Assembly (NCBI RefSeq): GCF_900102795.1
Contig: NZ_FMWG01000002.1
Coordinates: 248,001-312,000 of the forward strand
Source: Epibacterium ulvae
Lineage (GTDB): Bacteria > Pseudomonadota > Alphaproteobacteria > Rhodobacterales > Rhodobacteraceae
Direction: 5' to 3'
DNA length: 64,000 bases
Below, piece by piece: positions 27,311 to 36,742 of this stretch. How positions within the stretch are numbered: the first letter of the stretch is position 1; each line of letters opens with the position of its first letter. The notes below the pieces were generated by a model that saw nothing but the letters and a program-made list of their open reading frames with translations, was not told where the DNA came from and ran no database searches. Position numbers and translations under genes: made by a program.

Positions 27311-28852
27311 CTAATCTTGAATTTTCACATCAAGCGTTGCATCCAGCGATGAACACAGCGAATTCAGTCGCGCTTGCGCCACTTCGCTGAACAGATCTGC
27401 ATGCGCTTGTGGCAGGGTAAGGTGTAATTCGCGTTTGCGTGGTTGCCACTGGATCTGGCCCAGCGGGGCTTTGTTGGTCACCATCAACATGGCGCCAAAT
27501 CGCATGGCTTTGCCCAGAATTTCCGCCTCAGCCTGTTGTTTTTCATCGATAAGCGCAAACAGGGCTTTAAAACGGCCACCTTGGCGTTTGTTGCTGTAGC
27601 GATGCATCAGCGCAAGGCCCAGATACACCCGTTCCGTGTGACGCAGGCCGCCCAGATGGGCGCGCGTTGCGTTTTCAAAACAGGTCTCAGCACGGTAATC
27701 AGGATGGGCGCGCCAGCTGACATCATGCAAAAGGCAGGCGGCTTTGATCAGGCGGCGCTTTTGATGATCGGCGCGCGGAAACAAAGGCAAAACAAAATCA
27801 TATAGTGTTTTGCCAAATCCCGGCAGGCGGGCATCTTTTGCTTCTGCAAAACGGCAGGCTTCGATCAACGGATCGCGATCCCGCAGACGTTGTGGCATTT
27901 GTTCATACAGCATGCCCTCACGGATACCGTAGCTTGAAATCGCGATATCTTTGGGTTTGAAGGTCTTGACCAATCGGGCCAGAACATCCGCTGCATAAGG
28001 CACCAATGCCATCCGGGATGAGGAGACCCCGCAATTTGTACGCAAACTCTCAAGGTCTGACAGTTCGATGTATTTCGCCGTGTCCTGAACCGCTTTGATG
28101 GACATCCGATATTCATGCTGAACCTTCAGCGGATAGCCGCGCCGCATCATATCGATACGGGCAATCGCGCGCCAACTGCCGCCCACCAGAAACAGTCGAT
28201 CGCGCTGCGGTCCCATTTCTTCAACAAGGCGTTCAACCACCTCTTTGATATGGGCTTTGCGTCCACGCCGACCACCGGGAATGTCTTTGAGCTTGAGCGG
28301 GCCAAGATCAGACGTCACCCGTTTGCCCACCGCGCCGTCTTCGATCTCGGCCAACTCCATGGATGAGCCACCAATGTCACAGATCAACCCATATGCGCCG
28401 GGCCAGCCCAAAAGCACGCCTTGGGCTGACAGGCGCGCTTCTTCGCGGCCATCGACGACATGGATGGTCAGCCCCGTTTCGCGCAGCACTTCGGCGCAGA
28501 AATCCGGACCATCCTTGGCATCGCGCACCGCAGCCGTGGCAACAACAGTGAGATGGGGCAGCTCCATCCCGTCGGCAAGCTGTTTGAAGCGGCGCATTGC
28601 AGCCACCGCCCGTGTGCGCCCGGTTGGATTCAGCTGGCCCGTTTCAGACAGGCCAGCGCCCAAAGCGCACATGATCTTTTCGTTAAAGAAATAAGCAGGG
28701 CTGCGTGCCGCGCCATCAAAGACCACCATTCGAACAGAATTTGATCCGACATCAACAACGCCAACACGTGATAAGGCACGTGCATCTGCATCATCAAACA
28801 ATGGACGCCCGAAGGGTCCCCAGTCGGCCACGATTTCAGAACTCTCATTCAT
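27311..28852 (-). CDS. ppx: Exopolyphosphatase / Ppx-GppA family phosphatase
   Basis: A 513-residue ASKHA-fold phosphatase. The phosphate-1 loop VVDVGSNSVRMVVFDG is near residue 32, the second loop CDIGGSSMELAEI near 160, and a C-terminal HD-like helical domain contains LLHDVSWRAHPDYR. It degrades polyphosphate or pppGpp in the cytoplasm. It lies 73 bp behind hdaA on the same strand. In relatives, as I recall, a polyphosphate kinase gene sits between these two; here it is absent. An N-terminal extension of about 30 residues precedes the core. Confidence 0.92.
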   Translation of the reverse strand: MNESSEIVADWGPFGRPLFDDADARALSRVGVVDVGSNSVRMVVFDGAARSPAYFFNEKIMCALGAGLSETGQLNPTGRTRAVAAMRRFKQLADGMELPHLTVVATAAVRDAKDGPDFCAEVLRETGLTIHVVDGREEARLSAQGVLLGWPGAYGLICDIGGSSMELAEIEDGAVGKRVTSDLGPLKLKDIPGGRRGRKAHIKEVVERLVEEMGPQRDRLFLVGGSWRAIARIDMMRRGYPLKVQHEYRMSIKAVQDTAKYIELSDLESLRTNCGVSSSRMALVPYAADVLARLVKTFKPKDIAISSYGIREGMLYEQMPQRLRDRDPLIEACRFAEAKDARLPGFGKTLYDFVLPLFPRADHQKRRLIKAACLLHDVSWRAHPDYRAETCFENATRAHLGGLRHTERVYLGLALMHRYSNKRQGGRFKALFALIDEKQQAEAEILGKAMRFGAMLMVTNKAPLGQIQWQPRKRELHLTLPQAHADLFSEVAQARLNSLCSSLDATLDVKIQD

Positions 28853-28925
28853 GACAGATGCCTATGTCTCTATTGGCTGGGTCTTTCGGGATAAACTATC
28901 GTGAAGGCACGACAAATACCATCGT

Positions 28926-29615
28926 TTATGCATGTCTTTGTATCTCTGCCAGCGCACGAATGGCGAGAGGACGAGACAGGCTGCGTTTCTCGGCGAGGCT
29001 GAGGTGATCAAGCTGCCGCACCACCTGATCCGCCGCAACAAATGATCGGTTCATATGGCCGACCAGATAGGGGATGACATCGGGTTTTGGAGCGATCTGG
29101 CGATCATTGAACAGTTTGGCGAGAACAATGCTCAGCAGCATATCATCGGGCGCTTCAAGACTGGCGTGTGTTGCGCCTTGCACACGGCTTTGCAAATCGG
29201 GCAGGGACAGCGCCCAAAGATTTGGCGCGTTGCGGCCAGTCATCACCAGTTTGTGGCCCGCGGCCAGCACCATATTGTGTAAATGAAACAGTGCGTCTTG
29301 TGCCGCTTCATCCGCTGCAATCTCATCAACATCTTCAACTGCAACAGGCCCCATGGCCAGATCACACAGATCTGCATCAGGAAGTCTTTCGGCCCGCACA
29401 ATACGTGCCCCAGCCTGCGTTGCCCACACATGGGTGAGGTGGGTTTTCCCTGATCCAGCCGGACCGGTGAGCACCAGTTTTCCCTGTGGCCAGTTGACAT
29501 GTGATGTCAGCAGTGTAACTGCCATCGCATTTGAGGGCGCGACATAGAAATCTTCCCGCCCCAAGGCGGGTTTGGCAGGGAGGTCAAAGCTGAGTTGCTG
29601 GGCATACATGGTCAT
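28926..29615 (-). CDS. hdaA: DnaA-related regulator HdaA
   Basis: A 229-residue single-domain DnaA homologue. The N-terminus carries a beta-clamp binding motif (QQLSFDLP, residues 6-13); the Walker A loop GPAGSGKTHL is at 51-60 and an acidic Walker B-like VAVEDVDE follows. There is no DnaA domain IV, so it does not bind origins. Hda with the clamp promotes ATP hydrolysis by DnaA after initiation. ATG 29615 overlaps the perM stop by 4 bp, showing translational coupling. Confidence 0.9.
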   Translation of the reverse strand: MTMYAQQLSFDLPAKPALGREDFYVAPSNAMAVTLLTSHVNWPQGKLVLTGPAGSGKTHLTHVWATQAGARIVRAERLPDADLCDLAMGPVAVEDVDEIAADEAAQDALFHLHNMVLAAGHKLVMTGRNAPNLWALSLPDLQSRVQGATHASLEAPDDMLLSIVLAKLFNDRQIAPKPDVIPYLVGHMNRSFVAADQVVRQLDHLSLAEKRSLSRPLAIRALAEIQRHA

Positions 29616-30721
29616 TCCGCGTCCTTATGCGTCTGCCCCTGATAAAGACGGCTTTCCATATACTGACTGGTGAAAAAGCGCGCGATCACACCCAGAGCCG
29701 CGGCGACAGGAACCGCAACCAACATGCCCACAAAACCAAACAATGCCCCAAAGACTGAGAGAGCGAGCAGCAGCCATACGGGATGCAGGCCAACTGAATT
29801 GCCAACCAGTTTTGGTGTCAGATAGTTGCCTTCAACGATTTGGCCCAGCACAAAAATGACAACCACAATACCAATCCGCAGCCAATCTGTTGCGTAGGTT
29901 ACTGTGTCGCCTGTTGCGATCTCAACCGCGCCCCAGAACTGAAACAGCGCAAGACCAATGGCAAGCGCGCCACCAATCAGCGAGCCCAGATAGGGAATAA
30001 ACGTAACCATGCCTGCCACAAAGCCAACAGCAAGGCCAAAGTTAAGACCGACCAGCATCAGGGCGACAGCATAATAGCTGCCAAGGATTAGACAGACAGT
30101 GCCCATGCCACGTACAAAAGAGGCAAGGACCGCGTCGATCTCTTTGGCAAGTTGACGCAGGATCGGAGCATGATCGCGGGGCAACAGCATATCAACCCGT
30201 GCGATCATCCGATCCCAATCTAAAAGAAGATAGACCGAGACGACAGGCACAATCACCACCAGCACCACCAGATTGAGAATGGACGCAGCCGACCCCAGGG
30301 CGGTTTCCAAAATGACAGCCGCTTTTGTCTGCAGGGTCTCTCCCAGAGCTGAAAGCGTTTGATGTATGCGAGATTGATCATCAAAGATCGCAGGAAAATT
30401 TGTTTGCGCATAAGAGCGCGCGTTGCCAATTGCCTCGGGCAGGACGGTGATCAGGTCTGACAGTTGGTAAATCAACGTTGGCACGATGATCAGCAACATG
30501 ACCAGAAACAAAAGCGCGGCGGCAACCGTGATAGATGCAGTCGCTTGGGGGCGTGAAAGGCCCCAACGTTCAAGCCGGTCGGCAAGGGGATCAATTAGGT
30601 ATGCAATGCCTGCGCCCAGAACAAAAGGCAGAAGAACATTGCCGAGCGCCCAGAGAACAACAGCAAAAACGACCGTTGCGATGCTCCAATATTGAACTTG
30701 TTTCCGTGCTGGCAGGGCCAT
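29612..30721 (-). CDS. AI-2E (PerM)-family transporter
   Basis: A 369-residue inner-membrane protein with about eight hydrophobic helices. Typical segments are LIYQLSDLITVLPEAIGN in the first soluble part and VGFVAGMVTFIPYLGSLIGG / VGNSVGLHPVWLLLALSVFGALFGFVGML towards the end, as in the PerM/TqsA/YdiK family. Some members export AI-2 or act as antiporters; the substrate here is unknown. The ATG at 30721 is preferred to an adjacent GTG because of an AGGTGAG site. It heads the hdaA-ppx transcription unit. Confidence 0.88.
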   Translation of the reverse strand: MALPARKQVQYWSIATVVFAVVLWALGNVLLPFVLGAGIAYLIDPLADRLERWGLSRPQATASITVAAALLFLVMLLIIVPTLIYQLSDLITVLPEAIGNARSYAQTNFPAIFDDQSRIHQTLSALGETLQTKAAVILETALGSAASILNLVVLVVIVPVVSVYLLLDWDRMIARVDMLLPRDHAPILRQLAKEIDAVLASFVRGMGTVCLILGSYYAVALMLVGLNFGLAVGFVAGMVTFIPYLGSLIGGALAIGLALFQFWGAVEIATGDTVTYATDWLRIGIVVVIFVLGQIVEGNYLTPKLVGNSVGLHPVWLLLALSVFGALFGFVGMLVAVPVAAALGVIARFFTSQYMESRLYQGQTHKDAE

Positions 30722-31015
30722 CACTCACCTATATCTTGTGTTGTGCAAAAATGCGTATTCTATTTGTTGCCGAAGGCGTCTCGTGGTGCAAGCTCTCGCT
30801 GCGGTGTCGCAGTGGATAAATAAAGGATAGGTTCTGATAAGATGTGGAGCTGCAGGGGATCATTTGGGACAACTTTTATGAGAACCTTAACCCAGCGCAA
30901 AACCTGATGTGATTCTTGCGAGGCCTCAGGACGAGGGGAAAGCCGCCATTCGCATTGCTTGCAGGGCTTGGATCGCCTAAACCCGTAGCAAATCGTTTAT
31001 AAGAATGAGACCGAT

Positions 31016-32371
31016 ATGCGCTTGTCCCGCTATTTTCTGCCTGTCCTGAAAGAAAACCCTTCAGAGGCACAGATTGTCAGCCATCGCCTGATGTTGCGTG
31101 CTGGCATGATCAAACAGTCCTCTGCCGGGATCTATTCCTGGTTGCCTCTGGGCTTTAAGGTGCTGAAAAAGATTGAAAGCATCGTGCACGATGAACAAAT
31201 TCGTGCCGGTCACATCCCGATGTTGATGTCGACCATGCAATCCGCTGATTTGTGGCGCGAGTCCGGGCGCTATGATGATTACGGTCAGGAAATGTTGCGC
31301 ATCAAAGACCGTCATGATCGCGATATGCTGTTTGGTCCCACCAACGAAGAGATGATCACTGATATTTTCCGCAGTCATGTGTCCTCTTACAAAGATCTGC
31401 CGTTGACGATGTATCAGGTGCAGTGGAAATTCCGCGATGAGGTGCGCCCACGCTTTGGCGTGATGCGGGGCCGTGAATTCTATATGAAGGATGGCTATAA
31501 CTTTGACCTCACCAAAGAGGATGCGCTGCATGCGTATAACCGCCATCTGGTCAGCTACCTGCGCACTTATGAACGTATGGGCTTGCAAGCGATCCCGATG
31601 CGCGCCGATGGTGGACCAATTGGGGGCGATTACACCCATGAATTCCTTGTTCTGGCAGAAACAGGTGAATCTGAGGTCTTTTATGACAGCGCCGTCACTG
31701 ACCTGACTTTCGGCGACCGTGAGATCGATTACGACAGTGTTGAACAGTGTCAGGGTGTTCTGGAAGAGTTTACCTCTAAATACGCACGCACAGATGAGAC
31801 CCATGAAGAGGCGCTGTTTAACGAAGTCCCGGAAGAGCGTCGCCGTTCAGCGCGTGGGATCGAGGTGGGGCAAATTTTCTACTTTGGCACCAAATATTCA
31901 GAGTCCATGGGGGCTACGGTGCAGGGGCCGGATGGCAAACCAACGCCTGTGCATATGGGCTCGCACGGGATCGGCGTATCCCGTTTGCTGGGCGCGATCA
32001 TTGAAGCCAACCATGATGACAACGGCATTATCTGGCCCGAAGGTGTGACGCCGTTCCATTGTGGTATCGTGAACCTCAAGCAGGGTGATGAGGCTGCAGA
32101 TGCGGCGTGTAATGATCTGTACAAAGCCATGACTGCAGCAGGGCTTGATCCGCTGTATGATGACCGCAAAGAGCGGGCAGGGGGCAAATTTGCGACGATG
32201 GACCTGATTGGCCTGCCCTGGCGGATTACAGTTGGCCCGCGCGGATTGAAAAACGGAGTGGTTGAACTGACCTCGCGGCGCAGTGGTGAAAGTGAAGAGC
32301 TTGCACCAGAGGCGGCAGTTGCAAAACTGGTTGAAATCTACGCAGCCCATCAGACCAGTCGCGGATTCTAA
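31016..32371 (+). CDS. proS: Prolyl-tRNA synthetase (short bacterial form)
   Basis: A 451-residue class II synthetase without the YbaK-like editing insertion, the form usual in alphaproteobacteria. Motif 1 to 3 regions are visible ([59 protein letters not shown]) together with the TNEE loop, and an anticodon domain starts near residue 360. It charges tRNA-Pro. A strong terminator follows. Upstream lies a 294-bp gap shared with perM. Confidence 0.95.
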   Translation: MRLSRYFLPVLKENPSEAQIVSHRLMLRAGMIKQSSAGIYSWLPLGFKVLKKIESIVHDEQIRAGHIPMLMSTMQSADLWRESGRYDDYGQEMLRIKDRHDRDMLFGPTNEEMITDIFRSHVSSYKDLPLTMYQVQWKFRDEVRPRFGVMRGREFYMKDGYNFDLTKEDALHAYNRHLVSYLRTYERMGLQAIPMRADGGPIGGDYTHEFLVLAETGESEVFYDSAVTDLTFGDREIDYDSVEQCQGVLEEFTSKYARTDETHEEALFNEVPEERRRSARGIEVGQIFYFGTKYSESMGATVQGPDGKPTPVHMGSHGIGVSRLLGAIIEANHDDNGIIWPEGVTPFHCGIVNLKQGDEAADAACNDLYKAMTAAGLDPLYDDRKERAGGKFATMDLIGLPWRITVGPRGLKNGVVELTSRRSGESEELAPEAAVAKLVEIYAAHQTSRGF

Positions 32372-32395
32372 TTTTACGTATTTGCGTAAAAAACA

Positions 32396-32427
32396 GCCCC
32401 GCCGGATTGTATCGGCGGGGCCTTTTT
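32396..32427. terminator. Strong intrinsic terminator after proS
   Basis: A perfect 9-bp GC-rich stem GCCCCGCCG / CGGCGGGGC with an 8-nt loop and CTTTTT after it. It also lies just past the end of the convergent RTX gene. Confidence 0.85.
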
Positions 32428-32444
32428 ATTTTAACAGTAGAGCC

Positions 32445-33764
32445 TTACCCGAAGTCGTAAGAAATATCGCTTAGATCGCTAAGGCTGATGCGGCCCAGTT
32501 CAAGGCTGTCACCGTCGCCAAAATCAAGCACGACGCCAAAGCGATTTGTAGAGGCTGAATCAACAACATCTGCAACGCTTTCGATGCCTTCTACGTTCAG
32601 GACAAGCGTGTCTTCTTCAACATCAAAGCGGCGGATCTGATCATTGTCATCCCCTGTTGCAAAGATGAATTGATCTGCGCCGCTGCCGCCAACCAGAACA
32701 TCGTTGCCTGTGCCTCCGGCCAGAGCGTCGTCACCGCGCCCGCCTTTCAAGACATCTCGACCGGCTCCGCCTGCAAGCGCATCGTTGCCATTGCCGCCGA
32801 ACAGAAGATCGTTTCCGTCGCCGCCATCCAGAGCGTCATTGCCTTGACCGCCAAAGAGGAAGTCGCGTTGCGTGCCACCTGCCAGACTGTCATTGCCAGA
32901 ACCGCCAAAGAGGATGTCGTTGCCGCTGTCACCTTCAAGAAGATCGTTGCCACGCCCACCGCTGATCCGGTCGCTTCCACCGCCACCAGAGATTTCGTCC
33001 CAGCCGTCGCGTCCTTGCAAGAAGTTAGAGCGACTGTTGCCGGTCACAATGTCATCAACATCTGACCCGATGAAGAAGCGATCCCGCGACGCGAGCTCTG
33101 TTTCGGCGACTTCATTGATGTGAATTTCTGCAATTTGTGCGCCGGGTTGTGTGAAATCCGCGGCAACCGGATCAATGAATTCCCCAAATGCGTTGGTGCC
33201 GCCAAGAATGGAGCCTTCGCCTTCGGGGAGGAAACCGGGGTGATCGGTGACAACGCCATTTTCATCCACACCGGTATTGGGGCCCGTCTGATTGATGAAG
33301 GCTGCATCTTCTTCGGTGTTGACTTCGGTGCCTGCATCCAGAACGTCGCTGCCTTCAAATGTCAGCGATTGCGCGCCAATAAAGTTTCCTTCGTCGTCAA
33401 ACAGGCGCACGGCGGTGCCTGTACCCACAAAGGCATCGTTGGAGGGAAGGATCATAGCTGCCAGTGACAGATACGGATTGGTTGTCCCATCCACTGAAAC
33501 GCGGGCAGATGTGGTTTCTTGCGCGACGATGGGGCCACGGGCACCAAGAACAGCGCCCGTTACAGCATCTGCGTCAAAGGCGGTCACTTCGGCGTTGATT
33601 GGGGCAAAATTACCGTCTTCAGCAAGCGCTTCAAGACCTTCAGAGGCTGCGGTGTCGCGTGTGTAAACGCGAAAGCCTTCGTCATGGGCTGCAAACCAGA
33701 AGGGGGTCAAAGCGGTGCCACCTTCGGCGCTTGTGTTTTGAACGGAAATTCGAATTTCAGTCAT
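32445..33764 (-). CDS. Spondin-domain RTX protein
   Basis: A 439-residue acidic secreted protein. The first ~200 residues fit a spondin_N domain (ISVQNTSAEGG, LTPFWFAAHDEGF, ASEGLEALAEDGNFAP). Residues about 234-365 carry a dozen or more GGxGxDxLx nonapeptide repeats that form a calcium-binding beta roll, closing with a SGADQFIFATGDDND-type segment. Proteins of this kind leave the cell by a type I secretion system using a C-terminal signal; no such exporter is in the window. The ATG at 33764 has a GGAG site. A surface, adhesive or matrix role is plausible. The codon and base use is close to that of its neighbours. Confidence 0.85.
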   Translation of the reverse strand: MTEIRISVQNTSAEGGTALTPFWFAAHDEGFRVYTRDTAASEGLEALAEDGNFAPINAEVTAFDADAVTGAVLGARGPIVAQETTSARVSVDGTTNPYLSLAAMILPSNDAFVGTGTAVRLFDDEGNFIGAQSLTFEGSDVLDAGTEVNTEEDAAFINQTGPNTGVDENGVVTDHPGFLPEGEGSILGGTNAFGEFIDPVAADFTQPGAQIAEIHINEVAETELASRDRFFIGSDVDDIVTGNSRSNFLQGRDGWDEISGGGGSDRISGGRGNDLLEGDSGNDILFGGSGNDSLAGGTQRDFLFGGQGNDALDGGDGNDLLFGGNGNDALAGGAGRDVLKGGRGDDALAGGTGNDVLVGGSGADQFIFATGDDNDQIRRFDVEEDTLVLNVEGIESVADVVDSASTNRFGVVLDFGDGDSLELGRISLSDLSDISYDFG

Positions 33765-34190
33765 GGGGTACTCCACATGTTGGATAATGTGAGGGAACCC
33801 TGCAGCAGCTCAAAGATCTATGGCTAGAGCGTGTTCGATCACGCTAGATAACGTCGCCGCGAATTAACTGTTACCTCCTGAAGTTGTGATCAAATTCGAA
33901 AAATCTTGACTAACTTTGGAATTATTTTTTACGTTTCGTTAAGATTTTTTGAATTCATGCATCTGTAATAGTTTGAAATTTTACGAAAAATTAACAAATG
34001 AATTGATGACCATCGCACGTGACCGGGGTGCCTGATGGCAAGAGGGACTTTTTATCTGCTGAGTCGATGTGAACAACGGGGCCGGGTATTAAGCCAACAT
34101 CAGCATCAGAGTTGACGTCTTTTTGAGGCAGGTAAAGTGAGTGATATCTTAGATGAAGCCGGTTTCTGCCGGGGCAAGGTATCGGGTCAT
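33765..34190. other. AT-rich gap upstream of the RTX gene
   Basis: A 426-bp stretch without a credible gene. A hairpin CTAGAGCGTG / CACGCTAG (33823-33847, one bulge) would lie in the RTX leader. The segment 33890-34010 is strikingly AT-rich and could hold the promoter and nucleoid-protein sites. Nothing else was recognised. Confidence 0.5.
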
Positions 34191-34757
34191 TTAAAGAGAC
34201 CTTGGCGAGGCACAAAGCGATTTTGCGGCCAAAAGCGCAGCCATGAAATGAAAGCCGTCGTGGGTTGCTCTGGTCAAGACAATGCCCCCCTGAATAAGAG
34301 CGACTGTTTGCGCCGCGGCCTGTTTTGCGGCGGTTTGCTCCCATTGGTCCTTTACAAGGCAATGTGTCAGGGCCTCAGTCCAGCGGGCAAAATAATCGTT
34401 GATCTCATCACAGAAGCGGTCGCGCGATTGCTCCAGCGCAAATGCGCCAACAAGACAGACCCGCCCCCCACTTTGAAAATAACGATCTGTCGCGTCAAAC
34501 ATATGTGTGAGCGCATCGCTGGGCGGCTGCGTTTCGAGCGGTTGGAAAATATGTTCTTCGAACCAGGCGTCGATATGTGCAATCACCGCCCGCGCCATCT
34601 CTTCTTTGCCGCCGGGAAAGAAATGATAAAGACTACCGCGCCCATAGCCTGTTTCTTCGCGGATGATACCAAGGCTCGCGCCATCATAGCCATATTTGCG
34701 AAACACTTCGGCGATGCTGGCAATCACTTCGGATCTGTCGATTGGAGGGCGCGGCAT
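34191..34757 (-). CDS. TetR/AcrR-family regulator
   Basis: A 188-residue TetR-type repressor with the HTH in the first ~50 residues (YDGASLGIIREETGYGRGSLYHFFPGGKEEMARAVI) and a ligand domain of the type seen with YcdC/AcrR-like LmrA/YxaF regulators. It lies 21 bp downstream of the HPP gene on the same strand, so the pair is probably one operon. A TGTACC-N4-GGTACA palindrome upstream of HPP is a candidate operator, suggesting self-repression. The ligand is unknown. Confidence 0.85.
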   Translation of the reverse strand: MPRPPIDRSEVIASIAEVFRKYGYDGASLGIIREETGYGRGSLYHFFPGGKEEMARAVIAHIDAWFEEHIFQPLETQPPSDALTHMFDATDRYFQSGGRVCLVGAFALEQSRDRFCDEINDYFARWTEALTHCLVKDQWEQTAAKQAAAQTVALIQGGIVLTRATHDGFHFMAALLAAKSLCASPRSL

Positions 34758-34778
34758 TTGTCTACCTTCTAAGAGTGG

Positions 34779-35267
34779 TTACTCGGGGATCACGGGATAA
34801 GTAGTCCCGGTTGCACGGTGATAGGCCACTGCGACGCCGACTAAGATGATCGCGCCAGAGGCAACGGGGAAAAGCAGGAACCAAAAGCTTGGATCTGCAG
34901 CGAAGACCACAAGCGGATTAGCGCCTGCGGGCGGATGGGTCACACGCAGAACAGCCATGGCTGAAATCGCCAGTCCCACCGCAAGACCTAAGGCCCAGAA
35001 TGTATCTGGAAACAAGGCGTTGCAAATCAAACCAACGAGAGTTGCGACAATATGACCGCCGATCACATTGGCAGGTTGGGAGAGCGGGCTAACCGCGACC
35101 GAGAACATCAGCACACAGGTTGCGCCAAAAGGGGCCATGATAAAAAGAACTGAGCTTTGTGATGTGAGAAGGGCGACGACGGCGATTGCGATTGCGCCGC
35201 CAAGGCCTGCCAGTAAGACCTTGGGCAATGGTGCTTGCGGCTGCACACGCGTAAAGAAATGTTTCAT
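34779..35267 (-). CDS. HPP-family membrane protein
   Basis: A 162-residue protein with four to five membrane helices and the diagnostic THPPAGANPL motif near residue 110. HPP proteins are integral inner-membrane proteins; some plant and cyanobacterial members transport nitrite into organelles or cells, but the bacterial role is not settled. It is the first gene of the HPP-TetR pair. A palindromic operator candidate lies 27 bp before its start. Confidence 0.85.
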   Translation of the reverse strand: MKHFFTRVQPQAPLPKVLLAGLGGAIAIAVVALLTSQSSVLFIMAPFGATCVLMFSVAVSPLSQPANVIGGHIVATLVGLICNALFPDTFWALGLAVGLAISAMAVLRVTHPPAGANPLVVFAADPSFWFLLFPVASGAIILVGVAVAYHRATGTTYPVIPE

Positions 35268-35293
35268 TGGAACCTCATGTGTTTCCTCTTATT

Positions 35294-35309
35294 TGTACCT
35301 AATGGTACA
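35294..35309. promoter_or_regulatory. Palindromic operator candidate upstream of HPP
   Basis: TGTACC-TAAT-GGTACA, a perfect 6+6 inverted repeat with a 4-bp spacer, 27 bp before the HPP start. The position and symmetry suit a TetR-type repressor, most simply the one encoded in the same operon. Confidence 0.55.
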
Positions 35310-35455
35310 GTAATTCAAGTCACGACTGCGTGTGATGGTATTGGGCAGGAACTCTCTGGCGAAGGGGTGCCGCACTCGCCTTCGCCTTGACCCCAATTCA
35401 TACGGCCCCTAGGGTCGCGCTCGATTGCAGAGGCGCAAAAAGTACCGGAGCAGAC

Positions 35456-36742
35456 ATGGCAGCGACCCCCCCTCCTTTTGCTCGTTTTGAATGGATGATC
35501 GCATGGCGCTATCTTAGGGCCCGTCGCAGTGAAGGCGGCGTCTCTGTGATGACCTGGATCAGCCTTATCGGGATCACGCTTGCGGTTTTTGCGCTGATTG
35601 CAACGCTGGCCGTGCGGTCAGGTTTCCGATCTGAATTTGTCGGCACGATTTTGGGCGCCAACGCGCATGTGACAGTTTATTCCTACGGAGATGTGACGCC
35701 TGCAGGTCGTGTGGATCGCACGTTGAAAAACTATGAAGCTTTGGCTGAAAGGATGGCCACCATTCCAGGGGTGGTGCGGGCTGCGCCTTTGGTCAAAGGG
35801 CAGGTGATGGCGGCCCGTGAACAGCGCAATGCAGGCGTTGAGGTTTTTGGTATTTCTGCGGCTGATATTCAGGGTATTCCCGGCGTATCCCAAAGTGCAG
35901 AGGCTGTCGGAGATTTAAACCGGTTCGAAGAGGGGCTGGCGATTGGGTCCGGGGTTGCGCGTGAACTTGGCGTTCGTGTTGGGGATCGGATCAAGCTGAT
36001 CTCTCCCAATGGGGTTAAAACACCTTTTGGCACCAGCCCGCGTGTCAATGCCTATGAGGTGGTCTATATTTTCACGGCAGGCCGCTATGATATCGACCGC
36101 ACCCGTATCTATATGCCCTTTGTCGAGGCGCAGAGCTATTTCAATCGAGAAGGCGTGGCAGACCAGATTGAAATCATGGTGGAAGACCCGGAAAATGTAG
36201 ACACAGTCGCGCTTGATCTGTTGCGCGCAGGCACTGGCAATACAGGTGTTTGGACATGGCGGGATGCCTCGGGGGGATTTCTGCGTGCGCTTGAGGTGGA
36301 AGACAATGTGATGTTCATCATCCTGTCTATCCTTGTTTTGATTGCTGCTATGAACATTGTTTCGGGCTTGATCATGCTGGTCAAAAACAAGGGGCGCGAT
36401 ATTGGGATCTTGCGTACAATCGGGCTGAGTGAAGGCTCTGTGATGCGGGTGTTTTTTATCTGCGGTGCCTTTACCGGTATTATCGGCACGGGCATGGGCG
36501 TGATTTTGGGATGCCTGTTTGCGCTTTATATTGATCCGATCTTTTCCTTTGTGAATTTTGCCATGGGGGGTGGTGTCTGGGATCCGTCTATTCGCGGGAT
36601 CTACGCGTTGCCTGCTGAATTGCACTTGGCGGATGTCTTGAAAGCTGTAGGGCTGTCGCTTGGTCTTTCTTTTGTTGTGACCTTATTTCCGGCACGACGT
36701 GCCGCGCGTATGAACCCTGTGGAGGCGCTGCGCTATGAATGA
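35456..36742 (+). CDS. lolC: Lipoprotein-releasing ABC transporter permease LolC/E
   Basis: A 428-residue permease: one N-terminal helix after FEWMIAWRYLRARR, a large periplasmic domain (about 60-270), then three helices with ISILVLIAAMNIVSGLIMLVKNK and the terminal [16 protein letters not shown]. It forms with LolD the complex that pulls outer-membrane lipoproteins from the inner membrane. The ATG at 35456 has a CGGAG site; the upstream in-frame start lacks one. Its stop overlaps the lolD start by 8 bp. Alphaproteobacteria usually have a single permease gene. Confidence 0.92.
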   Translation: MAATPPPFARFEWMIAWRYLRARRSEGGVSVMTWISLIGITLAVFALIATLAVRSGFRSEFVGTILGANAHVTVYSYGDVTPAGRVDRTLKNYEALAERMATIPGVVRAAPLVKGQVMAAREQRNAGVEVFGISAADIQGIPGVSQSAEAVGDLNRFEEGLAIGSGVARELGVRVGDRIKLISPNGVKTPFGTSPRVNAYEVVYIFTAGRYDIDRTRIYMPFVEAQSYFNREGVADQIEIMVEDPENVDTVALDLLRAGTGNTGVWTWRDASGGFLRALEVEDNVMFIILSILVLIAAMNIVSGLIMLVKNKGRDIGILRTIGLSEGSVMRVFFICGAFTGIIGTGMGVILGCLFALYIDPIFSFVNFAMGGGVWDPSIRGIYALPAELHLADVLKAVGLSLGLSFVVTLFPARRAARMNPVEALRYE

